Positions 17,511 through 20,799 of a stretch of DNA of 20,799 nt are shown here, piece by piece. The notes below the pieces were generated by a model. That model was given only the letters and a program-made list of their open reading frames with translations. It had not been told where the DNA came from and did no database searches. A program made the position numbers and the translations under genes. Within the stretch, counting starts at the first letter, position 1, and each line of letters opens with the position of its first letter. The stretch lies in contig CAJNOQ010003278.1 of assembly GCA_905250885.1 (NCBI GenBank), forward strand, positions 1 through 20,799, written 5' to 3'. This DNA comes from Didymodactylos carnosus. Its lineage: Eukaryota > Rotifera > Eurotatoria > Philodinida > Philodinidae.

Positions 17511-18029
17511 GGTGAAGCAAAGCCAATTAGATTTTCCGTTACAATATTTTTGTAATACATCGGTCTAGCAGCATTTTTCGAATGGACCCTGTCATGAGAT
17601 GCGTTTTTGCATCGTTAGTATTCGAGAATTCTACTTCATCAATCAATCTATAAAGTTGATGTATACAACCAGTTAGCTACTGAGAGCCTTGAGTCCCACA
17701 CGACAACAGCTTTTCGCTAAAATATTTGGAATAAATTTTGCTGCTTCTATGGTATACAAATTTTGATTTCTAACCGCTTTCGCAAGCATAAAAGAGAAAT
17801 GATCACAAGATCTGAAGGGGTGTGCCAGATAAAGGTCACGATCGAGGGAGGATGGGCAATTAACTCAAACAACCTAGATTTCACTAGCTTTCGTCGTCAT
17901 TGTCATGATCTATTCATATTAGATTTCACGGACATAGCTGTTCGGTGATAACTCGGCTGCTGTAATACAAGGCAATCAGATGAGTGAGCTTTTGCTGAAC
18001 CGACAGATATTTCACCGAGATACAGGAAA

Positions 18030-18649
18030 ACAAGTAACACTCGCCTGTGGACTCGCTCAGCTCTTTCTCGTACCAATCCTGTTCTGAGACCCTAAGTGAA
18101 TCACTCACAAGTAACGCTTGTCGCTACTAATCGAAAGATCCACGACACAGGTGAATCCGATTAGCAGCTCTTCGTTCTTTTTCATTTCTATTTTAAACAA
18201 TCTCACTTGAAAGTATAACGATACGACAGAAACCAGTATTCATTTCATTGGTTGATCATTGTTGCTAGAAAAAGATGAAAGTACTTGGCTGTTGATGAGA
18301 TAGTTCAACGAAAAATAATCCGACTGTTTAAATTTGTGGCAGAATGTTGAGGAGGGTATGTATAAAATAATTCTACGAGTACCACGAAACCCCTGAGACG
18401 GTACTATATGATGCATAGTACAAAAACGGAAGACTGATCTTGGATTCGGATTCTCCCTTTCAATTTGCTTTGATCAAAATCTCAGCAAGTTTCAATAATG
18501 CATTATCAGTTAAAATTAATAAGCATGTGATGAATGAAAATCGACCTCGAATTCGGATTCCCCATCCCTTGTTACCTTTGCACACGTCTCATAGAAAATA
18601 TGATTAGTTAATAATAAATTAATACTGAATAAATAATCAGTTAGCTAAA
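18030..18649 (-). repeat. right arm of long inverted repeat (620 bp)
   Basis: This is the reverse complement of 9622-10288 without the 47-bp block 9951-9997. The missing block is bounded by TCG in the left arm on both sides, consistent with deletion at microhomology. The inner end starts with ACAAGTAAC at 18030. The outer end stops at 18649, just before ACAAGTAATGCG at 18650. The outer limit falls inside tandem unit 3, so the right arm is the truncated copy. A frame on the minus strand (17926-18108) opening inside the arm is the mirror of that at 10210. Confidence 0.9.
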
Positions 18650-19000
18650 ACAAGTAATGCGCGTCGCCACGACTCGCTTGACCCTCGACTGAACGTTCTG
18701 AAATCGCTTTTCAGGATGAGATTTGTCTCGATAAGTCACACAATCCGAATAATTGAAAACATTACAGCGCACTCGTGAGTCAGCGGCTAGTCGTTCATCG
18801 GCGCCCCTTCGGGACGCCACTCACGGCTAGTCCTTTTATGCCTGTATCTACTGTCTCCAGACCACGTCCTATAGGAGACGTGAATACAGGACTTCAGTTG
18901 TTCTTTCAATCAAGAATGAGGGGTAATTTTCCCACGACTTCGATTTCCGTCGGTTCGCGGTTAATCAATCCATTTGCCACGGCTGATCAGTTTCAATTTT
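18650..19000 (+). other. GC-richer, highly foldable segment beyond the right arm
   Basis: The segment begins ACAAGTAATGCGCGTCGCC, similar to the inner end of the arm at 18030. Within it 18775-18890 folds strongly. GTGAGT (18775-18780) pairs with ACTCAC (18819-18824) around a GGCG..CGCC hairpin (18800-18818), and CCTGTAT (18841-18847) pairs with ATACAGG (18884-18890) around further stems. A 75-codon frame from a GTG at 18775 shows no known motif. No Rfam family was recognised by eye. Confidence 0.45.
18775..18890 (+). ncRNA. candidate structured RNA with alternative stems
   Basis: Two adjacent folded units are visible. Unit 1: outer stem GTGAGT/ACTCAC and inner stem GGCG-C-CCC/GGG-A-CGCC with loop TTC. 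Unit 2: outer 7-bp stem CCTGTAT/ATACAGG and two mutually exclusive inner stems, GTCTCC (18853-18858)/GGAGAC (18874-18879) or CACGTC (18863-18868)/GACGTG (18877-18882). The 9-mer CGGCTAGTC is repeated at 18784-18792 and 18824-18832. The hammerhead core (CTGATGA and GAAA) is absent. Type and strand are uncertain. Confidence 0.25.
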
Positions 19001-19121
19001 AAATTCCATTGTTCCCGTATCGATGCTGATGTGCTCGAGGGATTTCTCTTTATGACGTTGAATTAATGTATCATGTATATTAAAATTAAGCCTGAAAACT
19101 AAAAACATGTGGAGGATGTGA

Positions 19122-19211
19122 TTTAACAGAGAGTGTTAAATGACTTTTTTTTATTTTAAAACTAGAATATTTAATCTATAGTGTTAGTACACATTAAACA
19201 CTAATTAAATC
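19122..19211. repeat. two adjacent A/T-rich hairpins
   Basis: Hairpin 1: ATTTAACA (19122-19129), loop GAGAG, TGTTAAAT (19135-19142), perfect. Hairpin 2: ATTTAAT-CTA-TAGTGTT (19170-19186) pairs with AACACTA-ATTAAAT (19198-19211) with a 3-base bulge and an 11-base loop. Both share ATTTAA and GTGTTA words, as if derived from one inverted-repeat element. No target-site duplication was identified. Confidence 0.5.
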
Positions 19212-19930
19212 AAAAAAGAAAAGCTATCACAATTGCGCTGTGACAGTTTTCTTCAGATAGAGCAGAAACACGTTGTACAGCATCACCAATATCAATTTCC
19301 GTTGAGAATGAAATAGTTTGAACCAAACTAAAGTTTTGAAAAAGTTGATGAATGATGCTAGGTAGTATTAATATTGTAGCTCATTTTTGGACTCATTCCG
19401 GGGTCCCGTTTCAATGTGAAGCAGCTCATTTTGTAGACAACTGATCGCTATGTAAACTGCGTTAAAACTGTTCTATTATAACATGGCTTGGCTCCGTAGT
19501 GGCTGTTTTACTGAAAAAAAATCAAGTCTTTTAATCTGAAAAATTTGAATAAGGTGAATTTTTTTGGCCAGTAATGTATAACTTGAGCCTCTTGAAACTA
19601 GCCTAACTTGTTCAGTGTTTTCTGCTCGCTCGATTCATGTGCAACTAAGATTTTTAAAATAAGAAACGGAACAAGAAAAAATTAACATATGATAAAAGTC
19701 TACGTTTTCGGGGTTTTTGGAATCATAATCTTCACCTTTAGTTTATCGCGCTTAATAGCCGAGAACAATTGGAGGTAATCGTAGAAGTACAAATTATGTT
19801 TTAGAAAAAGACTGAATATATAAAAAAACTTCCGTGGTATTCTCAAAGGTTTTTATGAAGATAGTAATGGTTATTATTTCAAACATAGTAATGTTTAATG
19901 ATATTAACTCTTGATAATTTATGATTCAAA

Positions 19931-19975
19931 AATTTATTTTATTTATTTATTTGACGTTTCGCGTCTATTGATTCA
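19931..19975. repeat. ATTT microsatellite followed by GACGTTTCGCGTC hairpin
   Basis: A run of TTTATTTATTTATTTGA leads directly into GACG-TTTCG-CGTC, a perfect 4-bp hairpin. A simple-repeat tail next to a conserved-looking CG-containing word is typical of the 3' ends of some invertebrate transposons. That comparison is from memory and unverified. No adjacent coding sequence supports an element here. Confidence 0.3.
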
Positions 19976-20799
19976 GGAGGTATGATATATCAGTAAAGAT
20001 GTTATTGTCAGAGTTACAAACTATATAGCTATGAATGGTGATTCAAAACATACGCAGAGACTGGTCAAAATCAAACAGAAACGGATAAAAAAAAAGAGCG
20101 ATCTAAAGCGAAACGAAGATCGAAATCATGTTTTCCTTGCTTCGTACCTTATTGTTTTTAATTAAAGTCCCTGCACGACGTATAGAAGGTCAGTGCCGTT
20201 ACATTATGGAGAATCATCTGATATAGCCGAAGACTCACTACTAAAAGGCAATAACGGCTATTACCATGAACTAAAATTTTTTATTTTGTCAAAAAAATTA
20301 ATAGAATGACCTGTCTGTAGTACGTGCTTACTCAAACCAGATTTTGGGTTATACCGAAAACTGATTGAGTAAACAATTATCAGTTTGTGATTGTGTGAAA
20401 TTCTGTTCACAAATTGACTACTCTATTGAGTCGATTGATTGATTGATACATTCGTTCGAGTAGGGCGCGTACTTTTCTTCGGACGTTTTTTGTTTCGTAT
20501 AGAAATTAGTTAAACAATTTATTGGATTTTGTGGTTTTCGGAGTAGTATCCATTGGACAATGTACTGATCGATGGAGGCTAAAAGGAAAGTAACCAGATC
20601 AGTCACTTTATCTTCATCAAATTATGATGTTTTAAGGCCCCCCTCCCCTCAACAATCGATCTCAGCCCTGGCCAATACAAATGGGCTGAAATTTGGAGCA
20701 TATGTTGGGGCTGAAGTGCGAAGGCTGTGGTAAAATTTTCAGCTCGATACCTTGACATTTGACAGAGATATGAGCAAAACACGGGTCAAAAATAGGTCA

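Larger units (their letters stand above)
15989..18029. other. non-coding region downstream of the LRR gene
   Basis: No domain-bearing frame was found. Several frames of 60-104 codons on both strands overlap the two-copy repeat and lack motifs. The region contains a perfect 8-bp hairpin (16159-16166 with 16180-16187), the ~141-bp duplicated segment and a purine-rich stretch ending in an AATAAA word (about 17200-17510). Confidence 0.5.
19001..20799. other. AT-rich non-coding tail of the window
   Basis: No gene was recognised. The region contains two A/T-rich hairpins (19122-19142 and 19170-19211). An ATTT microsatellite runs into GACGTTTCGCGTC near 19935-19965. A 160-bp tail (20640-20799) has the inverted words GCTGAAATTT and AAATTTTCAGC and may be part of a dispersed repeat cut by the window end. 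Confidence 0.45.

Noticed and set aside
18378-18405. ACGAAAC next to CTGAGA between GTACC/GGTAC stems, resembling part of a hammerhead ribozyme
   Set aside because: The conserved CTGATGA core is missing and the three-stem arrangement cannot be formed. It is only a simple hairpin present in both arms.

Overview
The window looks like a gene-poor, AT-rich stretch of a metazoan nuclear genome, most likely a bdelloid rotifer (Rotaria/Adineta type). This is inference. It rests on an LDLa/EGF/7TM receptor of a kind I associate with bdelloids, a 53-bp GT..AG intron, a WWE + ADP-ribosyltransferase + leucine-rich-repeat protein, and extensive decayed repeats. No bacterial operon features, rRNA or tRNA genes were found.

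Layout. (1) 1-3171: no recognisable gene; short palindromes and an island of degenerate AGGATCCT-like words (2290-2428). (2) 3172-3385: a second island of the same words, which ends a minus-strand receptor relic. (3) 3284-7219, minus strand: a large LDLa/EGF/seven-transmembrane-type receptor relic, broken by frameshifts and stops, lacking its 5' end and everything after TM4. (4) 7220-9360: non-coding, with an AAGTACTT-word island, a TCTTGT hairpin cluster and one doubtful 57-codon ORF. (5) 9361-9905: five degenerate units of a ~109-bp tandem repeat. (6) 9622-10288 and 18030-18649: the two arms of a nearly identical long inverted repeat, differing by one 47-bp indel and about three substitutions. 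(7) 10634-15988, plus strand, between the arms: a very long WWE-ART-LRR gene with about 40 leucine-rich repeats of 28 residues, interrupted by a frame change near 13100, a TGA at 13855-13857 and a frameshift near 15830. (8) 15989-18029: non-coding, with a diverged two-copy ~141-bp repeat and a weak LTR-like stretch. (9) 18650-20799: no convincing gene; a strongly foldable segment at 18775-18890 and several A/T-rich hairpins.

The main point of interest is the 9-kb block 9622-18649. A cytosolic-type ADP-ribosyltransferase, fused to a putative poly-ADP-ribose-binding WWE module and a huge NLRC3/RNH1-like LRR array, sits between very young inverted repeats. The ART part is intact, with R, STS and ExE motifs in order. 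The LRR part is being duplicated and broken. A plausible reading is an immune-type sensor/effector gene in a rapidly rearranging, repeat-bounded locus. Whether it is still expressed as one protein, as shorter ones, or not at all cannot be decided from the sequence alone.
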